The notes under the pieces: model-generated
What the model saw: the letters and a program-made list of their open reading frames with translations, nothing else
Told to the model about the DNA's origin: nothing
Databases searched by the model: none
NCBI RefSeq assembly: GCF_016908525.1
Contig: NZ_JAFBEB010000002.1
Coordinates: 248,001 to 312,000, forward strand
Source of the DNA: Brevibacillus fulvus
Lineage (GTDB): Bacteria > Bacillota > Bacilli > Brevibacillales > Brevibacillaceae
Length of the DNA stretch: 64,000 bases
Direction of reading: 5' to 3'
Position numbers and translations under genes: made by a program
Part shown: positions 28,413 through 36,352 of the stretch, in pieces
How the letters are laid out: the number at the start of each line of letters is the position of its first letter
Position numbering within the stretch: the stretch's first letter is position 1

Positions 28413-28916
28413 TTAGGGAGACTCGGATTCAGAGGGCTCCTTTTTTTCTTGTCGGGAAAAACGCAGAAGGAAGTGTTTGAGCAACAATCCGATCGCAATT
28501 CCCATGCCTGCCGTAATCATTGGCAGCCACACAGGACCGAGCAGCGTGCCTTGGATACGAAAAACGGGTGCGTAGATGATGCCGACGGTTCCAAAGTAGG
28601 CCGCCAAAACAAACGGATAGACCGAATGTTCTGTCTTTCCGCCGCTTGCCACATAGTAAGCGTCCCAGATTCCATACATATAGACACAGGGATAAAACAT
28701 CAGCCATTGGAGATTGGTGCTGTCGAGCGCTTCCGCAATTTTTCCTTGAAAACTGAGCAAGATAATCGTATTTAGCCGGGCGTTGCTGTTAATCAAAAAT
28801 TCCAGGACAAGCAATACTGTACCTTTCACATACTGCCCGTTTAAATATTGTCCAAAACCGGGAATCGCGATGCTCCATAGTACTTTATCCCATATCGAAT
28901 CCGTCTTTTTCATCAC
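28413..28916 (-). CDS. Hypothetical polytopic membrane protein
   Basis: A 167-residue protein with about four or five hydrophobic helices. The N-terminal segment LWSIAIPGFGQYLNGQYVKG resembles the SxxxPGxGQxYxG pattern found in TM2-like and related small membrane families. The C-terminal tail is charged (RFSRQEKKEPSES) and likely cytoplasmic. No catalytic motif is seen and I do not recognise a named family. The start is either GTG at 28916 or the next codon, ATG at 28913; the ribosome site is weak. It converges on pyrE. Confidence 0.65.
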   Translation of the reverse strand: MMKKTDSIWDKVLWSIAIPGFGQYLNGQYVKGTVLLVLEFLINSNARLNTIILLSFQGKIAEALDSTNLQWLMFYPCVYMYGIWDAYYVASGGKTEHSVYPFVLAAYFGTVGIIYAPVFRIQGTLLGPVWLPMITAGMGIAIGLLLKHFLLRFSRQEKKEPSESESP

Positions 28917-29070
28917 AATTCACTTCATGCCAGAAAGTCTGCAACCGTTTGGAAAACTAGCCATTTGTTGAACATAGGTTAATACCATGTAAAAGCCTCC
29001 CGCTTTATGATAATTTTAGGATTCCAAACAGAAGGGAGAGCTATACACACGATCACCAAATGGACACTTG

Positions 29071-29100
29071 TTGGTCATTGTCTCCCATTTATGCTATAAT
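29071..29100 (+). promoter_or_regulatory. Promoter of the CDF exporter leader
   Basis: TTGGTC (29071-29076) and TATAAT (29095-29100) are separated by 18 bases. They precede a leader of about 150 bases that holds a palindrome and a terminator. The stretch 28917-29070 shows no further gene or clear signal. Confidence 0.62.
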
Positions 29101-29131
29101 AGATTTTACGTTAAAAAAAGTGGTGGACATG

Positions 29132-29147
29132 ATGAGTGATCAATCAT
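29132..29147 (+). promoter_or_regulatory. Near-palindrome, candidate operator
   Basis: ATGAGTGATCAATCAT is a 16-bp inverted repeat with one mismatched pair, lying about 25 bases after the expected transcription start. It could be an operator for a metal-responsive repressor of the exporter gene. A short frame (MMSDQSYF..., 29129-29227, 32 residues) also begins here, with a poor RBS and an end that overlaps the terminator. Confidence 0.35.
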
Positions 29148-29188
29148 ACTTTCGGCAAAATCTTGACATACTATGGAATGAAAGCGAA

Positions 29189-29221
29189 CCCTTGACCAAA
29201 GATGGTCAAGGGCTTTTGTTT
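29189..29221 (+). terminator. Terminator/attenuator in the CDF exporter leader
   Basis: CCCTTGACCA (29189-29198) pairs perfectly with TGGTCAAGGG (29203-29212) around a 4-nt loop, followed by a T-rich run. It stands between the promoter at 29071-29100 and the CDF start at 29258, so it would reduce or regulate read-through into the exporter gene. Confidence 0.8.
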
Positions 29222-29257
29222 CCCTAGGGCAATAAAACTGGCAGGAGGAACAATTTT

Positions 29258-30157
29258 ATGACAACGGCAACTGCTGCATCATCGATGGCAATGTGGTTCA
29301 GTCTACTAAGCAATATTATTCTTACTTTGCTTAAATTAATTGTCGGTTTTTTGACCAACAGTCAGGTGCTGATGGCTGATGGCATCCATAACGCCGGAGA
29401 TGTGATCGCAACCGCGGCTGCATTCAGTTCGATGCGCATTTCCCAAAAACCGGCGGATCAGGAGCACCCGTACGGTCACGGCAAAGCCGAAGTGTTGGCA
29501 TCGGGAAGCGTTGCCATCATTTTGGGCATCGCCGCCATTTATATTGCATTTGAATCGATTGTCGCGCTGTTTGAAGAACCTGCACCGGCCAGCTACATTT
29601 CTTTGACTGCTGCGATCATCTCTCTTGTTTGGAAGCAATGGCTCTATGTCTATACTTACCGCATCGGCAAAAAGCAGAACAGCAAAGGACTGATTGCCAC
29701 TGCCTACGATCATTTGGCCGATGTGTACGCTTCAATCGCTGCTGTCATTGGCATTGGCCTGGCATTGGTGGGAGACGCCTACCATATTCCCTACTTCGCC
29801 TATGGGGATGCGGTGGCCGGTTTGGTCGTTTCCATTTTGGTGCTCAAACTGGTGATACACATGGGAAAAGAAGCGGTTGATATTTTGATGGAGAAAAACT
29901 TGGATCAGGAGCAAATCGATCGGTTTGCCGAGTTGATCCGTTCGATTCCCGAGGTTAAGCGGATTGACCGGTTGCGGGCGAGAGAACACGGACATTATAT
30001 TCTGGTGGATGCCAGGGTCTCCATTCCCGGAGAGTATACAATTCAGCAGGGGCATGATATTTCCCGCGAGATCAAAAGAGTGATCATGGAAAAATATAAC
30101 GAAGTAGATGAAGTGCTCGTCCATCTGAATCCTTGGTATGAAGAGGATGAAACTTAG
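29258..30157 (+). CDS. Cation diffusion facilitator (probable Mn2+/divalent metal exporter)
   Basis: A 299-residue CDF membrane antiporter with six helices and a C-terminal cytoplasmic ferredoxin-like domain. Helix 2 carries ADGIHNAGD (D41, H44, D48) and helix 5 AYDHLADV (D151, H152, D155). Aligned by eye with E. coli YiiP (D45, D49, H153, D157), the site would be H44-D48-D151-D155; the DxxxD of helix 5 resembles Mn2+ exporters such as MneP more than zinc CDFs with HxxxD there. HPYGHGKAE is the usual loop after helix 2. RBS AGGAGGAAC precedes the ATG. The gene follows a leader containing a terminator, so expression is probably conditional. Confidence 0.85.
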   Translation: MTTATAASSMAMWFSLLSNIILTLLKLIVGFLTNSQVLMADGIHNAGDVIATAAAFSSMRISQKPADQEHPYGHGKAEVLASGSVAIILGIAAIYIAFESIVALFEEPAPASYISLTAAIISLVWKQWLYVYTYRIGKKQNSKGLIATAYDHLADVYASIAAVIGIGLALVGDAYHIPYFAYGDAVAGLVVSILVLKLVIHMGKEAVDILMEKNLDQEQIDRFAELIRSIPEVKRIDRLRAREHGHYILVDARVSIPGEYTIQQGHDISREIKRVIMEKYNEVDEVLVHLNPWYEEDET

Positions 30158-30222
30158 GTTTGTCTTATTTTCTAACAGCATATAAAATAGATGAGTAGGC
30201 ACAACTTAATAGGAGGAACCAT

Positions 30223-31695
30223 ATGCTCAATTTTATTGGAAGGGTACTAAGAGACAAAGAAGGTTTTATGATCTTTATTTTGTGGAATCAGCTTTGGATC
30301 GGGGGATGGATCGCCTACCAGTTCGATGTTTCCTTTTGGAAGGTTGTTTCCATCGGTTTGCTGGCTACCCTGATTGTTTCACCCTATTATTTTGTCAATG
30401 GAAAGAGTCCAATTATTCGTTATTTGGTAGCTTTCGGTTTCATCTTTTATTCGGTTTCATTTGATCATTTCACCGATTATCCGGAAGTAAGTTACATAAC
30501 ATTTATCATCTTGGGATTGTTGGCTGCCTTCCTGGATTGGAAGCTGATCGCCACCACAGGATTGATTGAGATTGCCGCCAATTTGGTCGGGTTCTATAGC
30601 GGCTTCTATCAAATTTTTGAGTCGACAAATACGGAGATCGATCTGGTGCTGAAAATTCTCGGCATTGTCTTTATGATGATCGGTCTGATCTACTTGTGCC
30701 TGTCGGGAAAAGCCGCTTTGCTGCGGGCGGAAGCATCGCGACAGGAAGCGGTGGAGAATGAAAAGCGGCTCGAACGCATTTTTCAAAATATTAAAGAAGC
30801 GACGGTTCAATTGGACCAAACCGGCTCCAAAGTATTCCAGCATGTAGAAGGAACAAAACAAACGACCGATGATATGATGGTGGCTTTTCGTGAGCTTGCT
30901 TCCGGCATGGAAACCCAGACCAATTCCACAGTCAAGATCGACGAAGAAGTGAAGTCGATCGAGACGGAAATCTTGCATATCAATCAACAAGCGAACAGAA
31001 TGAAGCAGGAAGCTCAGGAAAACAATGAGCGACTCGGGATGGGCATTGTTACAATGAATGATTTGTCCGTACAAATGAACTACATCGTGGAAACGGTTAA
31101 AGTGGCCTCCAAAACGATTCATCAGTTGAACGAACAATCAAACAAAGTGGAGCAAATTGTCGGAACGATCAACCAAATTGCTTCCCAGACCAATTTGCTC
31201 GCCTTGAATGCGGCGATTGAATCGGCACGCGCCGGCGAGCACGGCAAAGGATTCGCCGTGGTGGCGGATGAGGTTCGCAAACTGGCCGAAGAAAGCGCGA
31301 AAGCGACACAGGAAATTGCGGCCATTCTGGAAAGCTTGCATCAGGAAAGCCAAAACGCGGTAAAACAGATGCAAGACGGGGAAGCTTCCGTGACCAAAGG
31401 ACAGAAGCTGGCGATGGAAACGGTCTCGTCTATTCAGTTGGTCAAATCCGGAATGGAAGGGTTTATGCAAGCGGTCGACCAAGTTTTGGCCAGTATCGTC
31501 CAAGTCCGGCAAAGAACGGAAGAAGTGGCCTGTTCGATGTCGAGCATTACCAATGTAACCGAGGAATCGATGGCCAGCATGGAAGAGCTGTTTGCCACAG
31601 CTGAAACCCAACATGAGAAAATCAATGAGATCAACAAAGAAACAAACGAGCTGCATACGCTCTCTTCGCAGCTGAAAAATGCGTTGACCAATTAG
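30223..31695 (+). CDS. Methyl-accepting chemotaxis protein with membrane-embedded sensor region
   Basis: A 490-residue chemoreceptor. About six hydrophobic segments occupy residues 15-165, with no large extracellular domain. A coiled segment ([21 protein letters not shown]) then leads straight into the cytoplasmic signalling domain without an obvious HAMP domain. The hairpin tip is the conserved [22 protein letters not shown] and the following [18 protein letters not shown], which bind CheA/CheW. It would pass a signal sensed in the membrane (perhaps energy state, redox or a lipid-soluble cue) to the flagellar motor. A TATAAA at 30181 may belong to its promoter. Confidence 0.93.
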   Translation: MLNFIGRVLRDKEGFMIFILWNQLWIGGWIAYQFDVSFWKVVSIGLLATLIVSPYYFVNGKSPIIRYLVAFGFIFYSVSFDHFTDYPEVSYITFIILGLLAAFLDWKLIATTGLIEIAANLVGFYSGFYQIFESTNTEIDLVLKILGIVFMMIGLIYLCLSGKAALLRAEASRQEAVENEKRLERIFQNIKEATVQLDQTGSKVFQHVEGTKQTTDDMMVAFRELASGMETQTNSTVKIDEEVKSIETEILHINQQANRMKQEAQENNERLGMGIVTMNDLSVQMNYIVETVKVASKTIHQLNEQSNKVEQIVGTINQIASQTNLLALNAAIESARAGEHGKGFAVVADEVRKLAEESAKATQEIAAILESLHQESQNAVKQMQDGEASVTKGQKLAMETVSSIQLVKSGMEGFMQAVDQVLASIVQVRQRTEEVACSMSSITNVTEESMASMEELFATAETQHEKINEINKETNELHTLSSQLKNALTN

Positions 31696-31705
31696 TCGAA
31701 CATAG

Positions 31706-31746
31706 GAAAAGCCCTTCGCTAAGGAAGGGCTTTTCGCGTTTTTTAT
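31706..31746 (+). terminator. Terminator of the chemoreceptor gene
   Basis: A 12-bp perfect stem (31706-31717 with 31724-31735), 6-nt loop, then CGCG and T6. It also abuts the stop codon of the convergent small gene. Confidence 0.88.
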
Positions 31747-31829
31747 TAGTCAGCGGCACCAACGATTACCAACAGAATGAACAACACCAAAATCAAGGCA
31801 AAGTCGTCAAAGTCGTTAAAGAATCCCAT
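31746..31829 (-). CDS. YjcZ-family small sporulation membrane protein
   Basis: A 27-residue peptide, start MGFFNDFDDFALILVLF, then ILLVIVGAAD. The pattern FALIxVLFILLxIVGA is the hallmark of the YjcZ/SscA-like small sporulation proteins of Bacilli, which usually begin with a Gly/Tyr- or Asn-rich segment followed by this single membrane helix. A perfect ribosome site AAGGAGG lies before the ATG on the minus strand (31841-31847). The role in the family is poorly known (spore assembly or germination). Confidence 0.85.
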   Translation of the reverse strand: MGFFNDFDDFALILVLFILLVIVGAAD

Positions 31830-31940
31830 ATTCGCCAAGACCTCCTTTTAAACAAAGATAGTACAGAGTATGAAGCGGCGCGCCAGTTTGCTTGGACGGT
31901 TGCCTGTTGTGGCCAAAATCACCGCCGTTCGCGGGCCGGT

Positions 31941-32252
31941 TTAGTCAAAGTCGTGCGGTCGACCTCCGCTTCCAAAAATCCCTTTAAAATTTTGAATCAT
32001 GCCGATCACTTCGCTTGCTTTTGAAAGGTGATTGCTCACTTGATTCAAGTCTACCCGCGACAACTTGCTGAAAAGCGATAGCGATCTTCGGTTGCTTTTT
32101 GGTTTTGCGACAGTGCGTTGCCATTGTTCATAATAGGTGTGAAACAGTTCCGGGTTCCTGCGCAACTGCCGGCGGCTCACTTGATTGCTTCTCAACCATT
32201 CCTGAAATTCAGGGCTGACTCTTGTCCGCTCGGGAAGCTCCCTTCTGGCCAT
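31941..32252 (-). CDS. Small hypothetical protein, faintly YlbD-like
   Basis: A 103-residue basic, helical protein with no signal peptide. FQEWLRSNQVSRRQLRRNPELFHTYYEQW and the C-terminal VDLNQVSNHLSKASEVIGMIQ recall the two helical blocks of coat-associated YlbD/YqfQ-type proteins of Bacilli, but the match is weak and by memory only. The open frame runs upstream to 32366; the ATG at 32252 is preceded by AAGGAGG and is preferred. It could be cotranscribed with the YjcZ-like gene, about 110 bases downstream. Confidence 0.6.
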   Translation of the reverse strand: MARRELPERTRVSPEFQEWLRSNQVSRRQLRRNPELFHTYYEQWQRTVAKPKSNRRSLSLFSKLSRVDLNQVSNHLSKASEVIGMIQNFKGIFGSGGRPHDFD

Positions 32253-32517
32253 GTTTCTTCCTCCTTCATATTGCGTGGCATATGGTACAGTATGAATCCG
32301 CTGGCGGCTTTGGAAACGGTATATACCTAGCGATTGCCGGCAAAACAGGAAATAGACAGATATCACAAGAAGAACTAGAGGGAAGGTTCCCGCTTAGAAC
32401 GGAGCGGAATGTGCAAGGGCGGTTTCTTTTAAAGGCAGGTTGAACTCTTGTGGCATTATCAGTATTATTTAGAAAGAGGAAAATGGTTTCGTCTAGATAT
32501 ATCGTGAAAGGTTGATT

Positions 32518-34182
32518 GTGGTGGAAAACAAGCCGGCTTCATCGAATTTTATTCGTACGATTGTGATGGAAGATTTAAAAGCGGGAAAAGTGCAGGAAAT
32601 CGTGACCCGTTTCCCTCCTGAACCGAACGGTTATCTGCATATTGGCCATGCCAAAGCGATCTGCCTCAATTTTGAACTGGCGGACGAGTTTAACGGCAAG
32701 ACCAACTTGCGGTTTGATGATACAAATCCTGTGAAGGAAGATGTTGAGTATGTCGAAGCGATTAAAGAGGATGTCAAATGGCTGGGGTTTGAATGGGACA
32801 ATCTCTGCTTCGCTTCCAATTACTTTGAGGAAATGTACAATCGGGCGGTTTTGCTGATCAAGAAAGGCAAAGCGTACGTCTGTGATCTGACTGCCGAGCA
32901 AATTCGGGAAACGCGCGGAACTTTAACCGAACCGGGCAAAGAAAGTCCTTACCGCAATCGTTCGGTTGAGGAAAACCTCGAACTGTTTGAGCGGATGCGC
33001 AATGGTGAGTTTAAAGACGGGGAAAAAGTGTTGCGCGCCAAAATCGATATGGCTTCGCCCAATATAAATTTGCGCGATCCGGTGTTATACCGGATTTCCC
33101 ATACCAAACATCACAACACCGGCGACAAATGGTGCATTTATCCGATGTATGACTTCGCTCATCCGTTGGAAGACGCGATCGAAGGGGTAACCCACTCGTT
33201 ATGTTCGTTGGAGTTTGAAGATCATCGCCCGCTCTACGATTGGTTGATTCAAGAATGTGAGATGGAGAATGTTCCACATCAATATGAATTTGCCCGCTTG
33301 AACATGACCAATACGGTGATGAGCAAACGGTATTTGAAAGCGTTGGTGGACGAGCAAGTGGTGGACGGTTGGGACGATCCGCGCATGCCGACCATCTCCG
33401 GACTGCGACGCAAAGGGTTTACGCCGGAATCGATCCGCAACTTTTGCCGTGAAGTGGGAGTTTCCCGCAGCAACAGTCTGGTCGATTCGAAAATGCTGGA
33501 TCATTTCATTCGCGAAGACTTGAAGCTGAAAGCGCCGCGGACGATGGGAATTCTACAGCCGTTAAAAGTGGTGATTACCAACTATCCGGAAGGACAAGTG
33601 GAATGGCTGGATGCGGAAATCAATCCGGAAAATCCGGAAATGGGTACGCGAAAAATCCCGTTTTCCCGCGAAATTTACATTGAGCAAGATGATTTTATGG
33701 AAAACCCGCCAGCCAAATACCACCGCCTCTTCCCTGGTAACGAAGTTCGCCTGAAACACGCTTACTTCATTCGGTGCGAAGAGGTGATCAAAGACAGCGA
33801 AGGCAATGTTGTGGAAATTCATTGCACCTATGACCCTGAAACGAAAAGCGGCAGCGGCTTTACCGGCAGAAAGGTGAAGGGAACGATCCACTGGGTTGAG
33901 GCAAAACAGGCGGTTCCGGCAGAGTTTCGCTTGTATGAGCCGCTCATTCTCGATGAAGAGGATGACGACAACAAGACCTTCCTGGAAAAAGTGAATCCCA
34001 ATTCGCTTAAAATAGTCCAAGGATATGTCGAGCCGAATATGAGTGAAGCCAAACCGCATGACAAATTTCAGTTTTTCCGTCATGGTTACTTTAATGTTGA
34101 TCCAAAATATACGACCAAAGAAAAATTGGTCTTTAATTTGACGGTTTCCTTGAAAAGCTCGTTTGAGCTGCCCAAAGCGTAA
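32518..34182 (+). CDS. glnS: Glutaminyl-tRNA synthetase
   Basis: A class I synthetase of about 554 residues that charges tRNA-Gln directly. [16 protein letters not shown] gives the HIGH signature (32638-32649), FDDTNP and [12 protein letters not shown] are GlnRS-type, and VMSKRYL is the KMSKS loop. The two C-terminal anticodon-binding barrels are complete ([20 protein letters not shown]). It resembles the proteobacterial/eukaryotic GlnRS rather than a GluRS. Start choices are TTG 32512, GTG 32518 and GTG 32521; GAAAGG favours 32518. No T-box was found upstream. Most Bacilli make Gln-tRNA by GatCAB transamidation, so a GlnRS gene here is notable. Confidence 0.95.
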   Translation: MVENKPASSNFIRTIVMEDLKAGKVQEIVTRFPPEPNGYLHIGHAKAICLNFELADEFNGKTNLRFDDTNPVKEDVEYVEAIKEDVKWLGFEWDNLCFASNYFEEMYNRAVLLIKKGKAYVCDLTAEQIRETRGTLTEPGKESPYRNRSVEENLELFERMRNGEFKDGEKVLRAKIDMASPNINLRDPVLYRISHTKHHNTGDKWCIYPMYDFAHPLEDAIEGVTHSLCSLEFEDHRPLYDWLIQECEMENVPHQYEFARLNMTNTVMSKRYLKALVDEQVVDGWDDPRMPTISGLRRKGFTPESIRNFCREVGVSRSNSLVDSKMLDHFIREDLKLKAPRTMGILQPLKVVITNYPEGQVEWLDAEINPENPEMGTRKIPFSREIYIEQDDFMENPPAKYHRLFPGNEVRLKHAYFIRCEEVIKDSEGNVVEIHCTYDPETKSGSGFTGRKVKGTIHWVEAKQAVPAEFRLYEPLILDEEDDDNKTFLEKVNPNSLKIVQGYVEPNMSEAKPHDKFQFFRHGYFNVDPKYTTKEKLVFNLTVSLKSSFELPKA

Positions 34183-34198
34183 ACAGAGAAAAAAACAA

Positions 34199-34234
34199 AA
34201 GACGGTTGCCAATCTGGCAGCCGTCTTTGTTTTT
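34199..34234 (+). terminator. Terminator of glnS
   Basis: A 13-bp stem (34199-34211 with 34215-34227, one G-U pair) with a 3-nt loop, followed by a T-rich tail. Confidence 0.88.
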
Positions 34235-34269
34235 GTGAATTAGTGGAGCGGATGACGCACGGGCTTTGT

Positions 34270-35430
34270 TTAGCGTGATTGCTGTTGGTTGGATTGCTGA
34301 CTAGATTGTTGGTTGGATCGCTGAGTGGATTGGCTTTGATTGTCTCCGCGAGCCGCTCTCATGACCAATGCCAGATCGGCGGTGAATCGTTTGTCTCTGC
34401 CATTTTGCGATTGCAAACTGTTTCGGATCCGCTGCATTGCGGAAACAGCCTCAGGGTTGGTCACAGTCAGCACACGGACATTGCCCCCAAAAATCGATTC
34501 GATTTCCTGACGGGCCGCTTGCAGAGAGTCGCCTGTGCCAGCGCCGGTTGTATTTCCGCCGTTGTTACCGCCTGCATTGCCATTTCCGCCGTTTCCACCG
34601 GTATAAAGGTTTGCGCTGCCGTAGGATGCATCGGCTGTGCTGCCGCCTGCAGGCCCGGTCGACGTTCCGGCGCCAGCGCCAGAAGCTCCGCCAGCGCCAG
34701 AAGCCCCGCCGCCAGCGCCAGAAGCCCCGCCGCCAGCGCCAGAAGCCCCGCCGCCAGCGCCAGAAGCCCCGCCAGCAGAAACCTCTCCGCCGGAACCGGC
34801 TCCGCCCGTTTGGCCTGGCTGCTTCTGATTTCCGCCTGACATCGTTGCACCGGGCATGCCAGGTGTTCCTTTAAAGCCGAAGTCCTGATCCGATTGCGTT
34901 GATGATGTGCCGGAGAAGCGATTGAGCAGTTTGTTTTGCATGGCATCATACTGCATAGCCGAACCTTGATGATCGTTGTTTTGACCGATGATCACGGTGT
35001 CGTCGATCACTAATACTTGTACGCCGTGGATTCCTGCGCTGCCCAGCATGGACTCCAGCTTGGTGGAGACACCTCCGCCCGGCAGAGCGGAGCTGCCGAT
35101 GGAACTGAGCACATTGGCCCCCATTCCATAATGTTGCGCCCCCATTTCGTTGGTGGTGCGTTTCTTATCGCTGTTGATGCTTGGAATCAAGGTGGCATCT
35201 TGTTTGTTTCTGCCTTGTGTGTGGGTTGATTTTGGCGCTTGCCCCGTTTGTTTTCCTTGCGCTTGCCCTCCCTGAGCTTGGCCGGACTTATTCTGCTTTT
35301 GGTTTGTTGCCTTGGTTCCAGCCGTGTTGTTGCCGTTGCCTGCTCCTTGCTGATTCTGATTTCCACAGGCCGACAAGACTAAGGCGACACAAAGTGCGGG
35401 AAGCACCGCTTTTAATGGCTTGCGATTCAT
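34270..35430 (-). CDS. YhcN/YlaJ-like sporulation lipoprotein with Gly-Ala-Ser repeats
   Basis: A 386-residue exported lipoprotein. Signal peptide and lipobox LVLSAC at about 21-26. A Gln/Asn/Lys-rich linker follows, then two blocks that look like a YhcN/YlaJ domain: GVQVLVIDDTVIIGQN and, after a long insertion, ARQEIESIFGGNVRVLTVTNPEAVSAMQ. The insertion is made of GGASGAG repeats plus Gly/Asn-rich sequence. The tail is Gln/Ser-rich. YhcN/YlaJ lipoproteins act in spores and germination in Bacillus. ATG at 35430 follows GGAGGG; an earlier in-frame ATG is part of that RBS. Confidence 0.75.
   Translation of the reverse strand: MNRKPLKAVLPALCVALVLSACGNQNQQGAGNGNNTAGTKATNQKQNKSGQAQGGQAQGKQTGQAPKSTHTQGRNKQDATLIPSINSDKKRTTNEMGAQHYGMGANVLSSIGSSALPGGGVSTKLESMLGSAGIHGVQVLVIDDTVIIGQNNDHQGSAMQYDAMQNKLLNRFSGTSSTQSDQDFGFKGTPGMPGATMSGGNQKQPGQTGGAGSGGEVSAGGASGAGGGASGAGGGASGAGGGASGAGGASGAGAGTSTGPAGGSTADASYGSANLYTGGNGGNGNAGGNNGGNTTGAGTGDSLQAARQEIESIFGGNVRVLTVTNPEAVSAMQRIRNSLQSQNGRDKRFTADLALVMRAARGDNQSQSTQRSNQQSSQQSNQQQSR
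34672..34775. repeat. 21-bp coding tandem repeat
   Basis: About four to five tandem copies of a 21-bp unit (plus-strand form CGCCAGCGCCAGAAGCCCCG, with the unit closing on C) encode repeated GGASGAG on the minus strand. The outer copies are shortened. It lies inside the lipoprotein gene and may vary in copy number between strains. Confidence 0.85.
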
Positions 35431-35574
35431 GATTGATCCCTCCAAAGTTTCTGTGGAAATTCTCTTTTCCTATCGTTCCCTGCACTGTTCTTTGTATGGG
35501 TGGTGGTTTTTGCCAAGAAGCATGGATAATTTTTGGCAAATTTGAGCAAACCAAGGAATAGGAGGTGGATTCTT

Positions 35575-36333
35575 TTGGCAAATCAAGAAGAAAACAAAGA
35601 TTCTTCCACAATATCGAGGCGAAAATTTTTAGCAAACTCCGGTTATGCGATCGGGGGATTGGTCGTCGGCGGCGTTCTGGGAAGCTTGCTGGGACGCGAG
35701 CCGAAGCAGCAAACACCAGCCCCCAACCAGTCAGCGCCGCAACAAACTCCCGATTTTAACCAGGCATTGATGTTTTTTACCCAGGAGCAATTCAAGGTTG
35801 TCGACGCTGCAACTGAAAGAATTTTTCCCAAGGATGACAACGGACCAGGGGCCCGTGATCTCGGCGTGGCCTTCTTCATTGACCACCAATTGGCTGGCGA
35901 ATACGGCTTTAATGCCCGTGATTATATGCAACCGCCGTTTTTCCCCGGCGAAAAGGTTCAAGGGTATCAAGGGCGATTGCGCAGAAGGGAAATTTACGAA
36001 ATTGGCTTGAGGGAAATGCAGAATTACAGCATGAGCAAGTATAAAAAGAACTTCTATGATTTGGCTCCGGAAGAACAAGATGCGGTTCTGACCGCTTTTG
36101 AAAAAGACGAAATCAAATTGACGACGACATCTGCCAGCGGCTTTTTCAAAATGTTGGTCACAAACACATTGGAAGGGGTATACGCTGATCCGTTGTACGG
36201 CGGCAACAAAAACATGAGTGGCTGGAATTTGAAAAAGTATCCGGGCAATCAAATGTCTTACGCCAATATCATCGAGAAGGAGGGACTGCCGCAAATCAAG
36301 CCTGCCAGTTTGCGAGATCATTTATCTCATTAA
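35575..36333 (+). CDS. Tat-exported small subunit of a GMC dehydrogenase (gluconate 2-dehydrogenase subunit 3 family)
   Basis: A 252-residue protein with a twin-arginine signal (ISRRKFLANSGYAIGGLVVGG, RR at about 15-16), then FTQEQFKVVDAATERIFPKDDNGPGARDLGVAFFIDHQLAGEYG, the characteristic start of gluconate 2-dehydrogenase subunit 3 proteins. The family's small subunit helps fold and export the flavin subunit through Tat. TTG at 35575 is chosen because TAGGAGGTGG lies just upstream; the frame itself starts earlier. It ends 19 bases before its flavoprotein partner, forming an operon. Confidence 0.88.
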   Translation: MANQEENKDSSTISRRKFLANSGYAIGGLVVGGVLGSLLGREPKQQTPAPNQSAPQQTPDFNQALMFFTQEQFKVVDAATERIFPKDDNGPGARDLGVAFFIDHQLAGEYGFNARDYMQPPFFPGEKVQGYQGRLRRREIYEIGLREMQNYSMSKYKKNFYDLAPEEQDAVLTAFEKDEIKLTTTSASGFFKMLVTNTLEGVYADPLYGGNKNMSGWNLKKYPGNQMSYANIIEKEGLPQIKPASLRDHLSH

Positions 36334-36352
36334 TGTAAAAGAGGTGTCCATT

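Noticed and set aside
29129-29227. 32-codon leader peptide before the CDF gene as a real CDS
   Set aside because: The RBS is poor and the last third is the terminator hairpin; kept only as part of a leader finding.
32367-32517. T-box leader before glnS
   Set aside because: The conserved T-box bulge (AGGGTGGNACCGCG-like) and terminator pair are absent.
34672-34775. CRISPR-like repeat array
   Set aside because: The units are contiguous, 21 bp, in frame and encode GGASGAG; there are no spacers.
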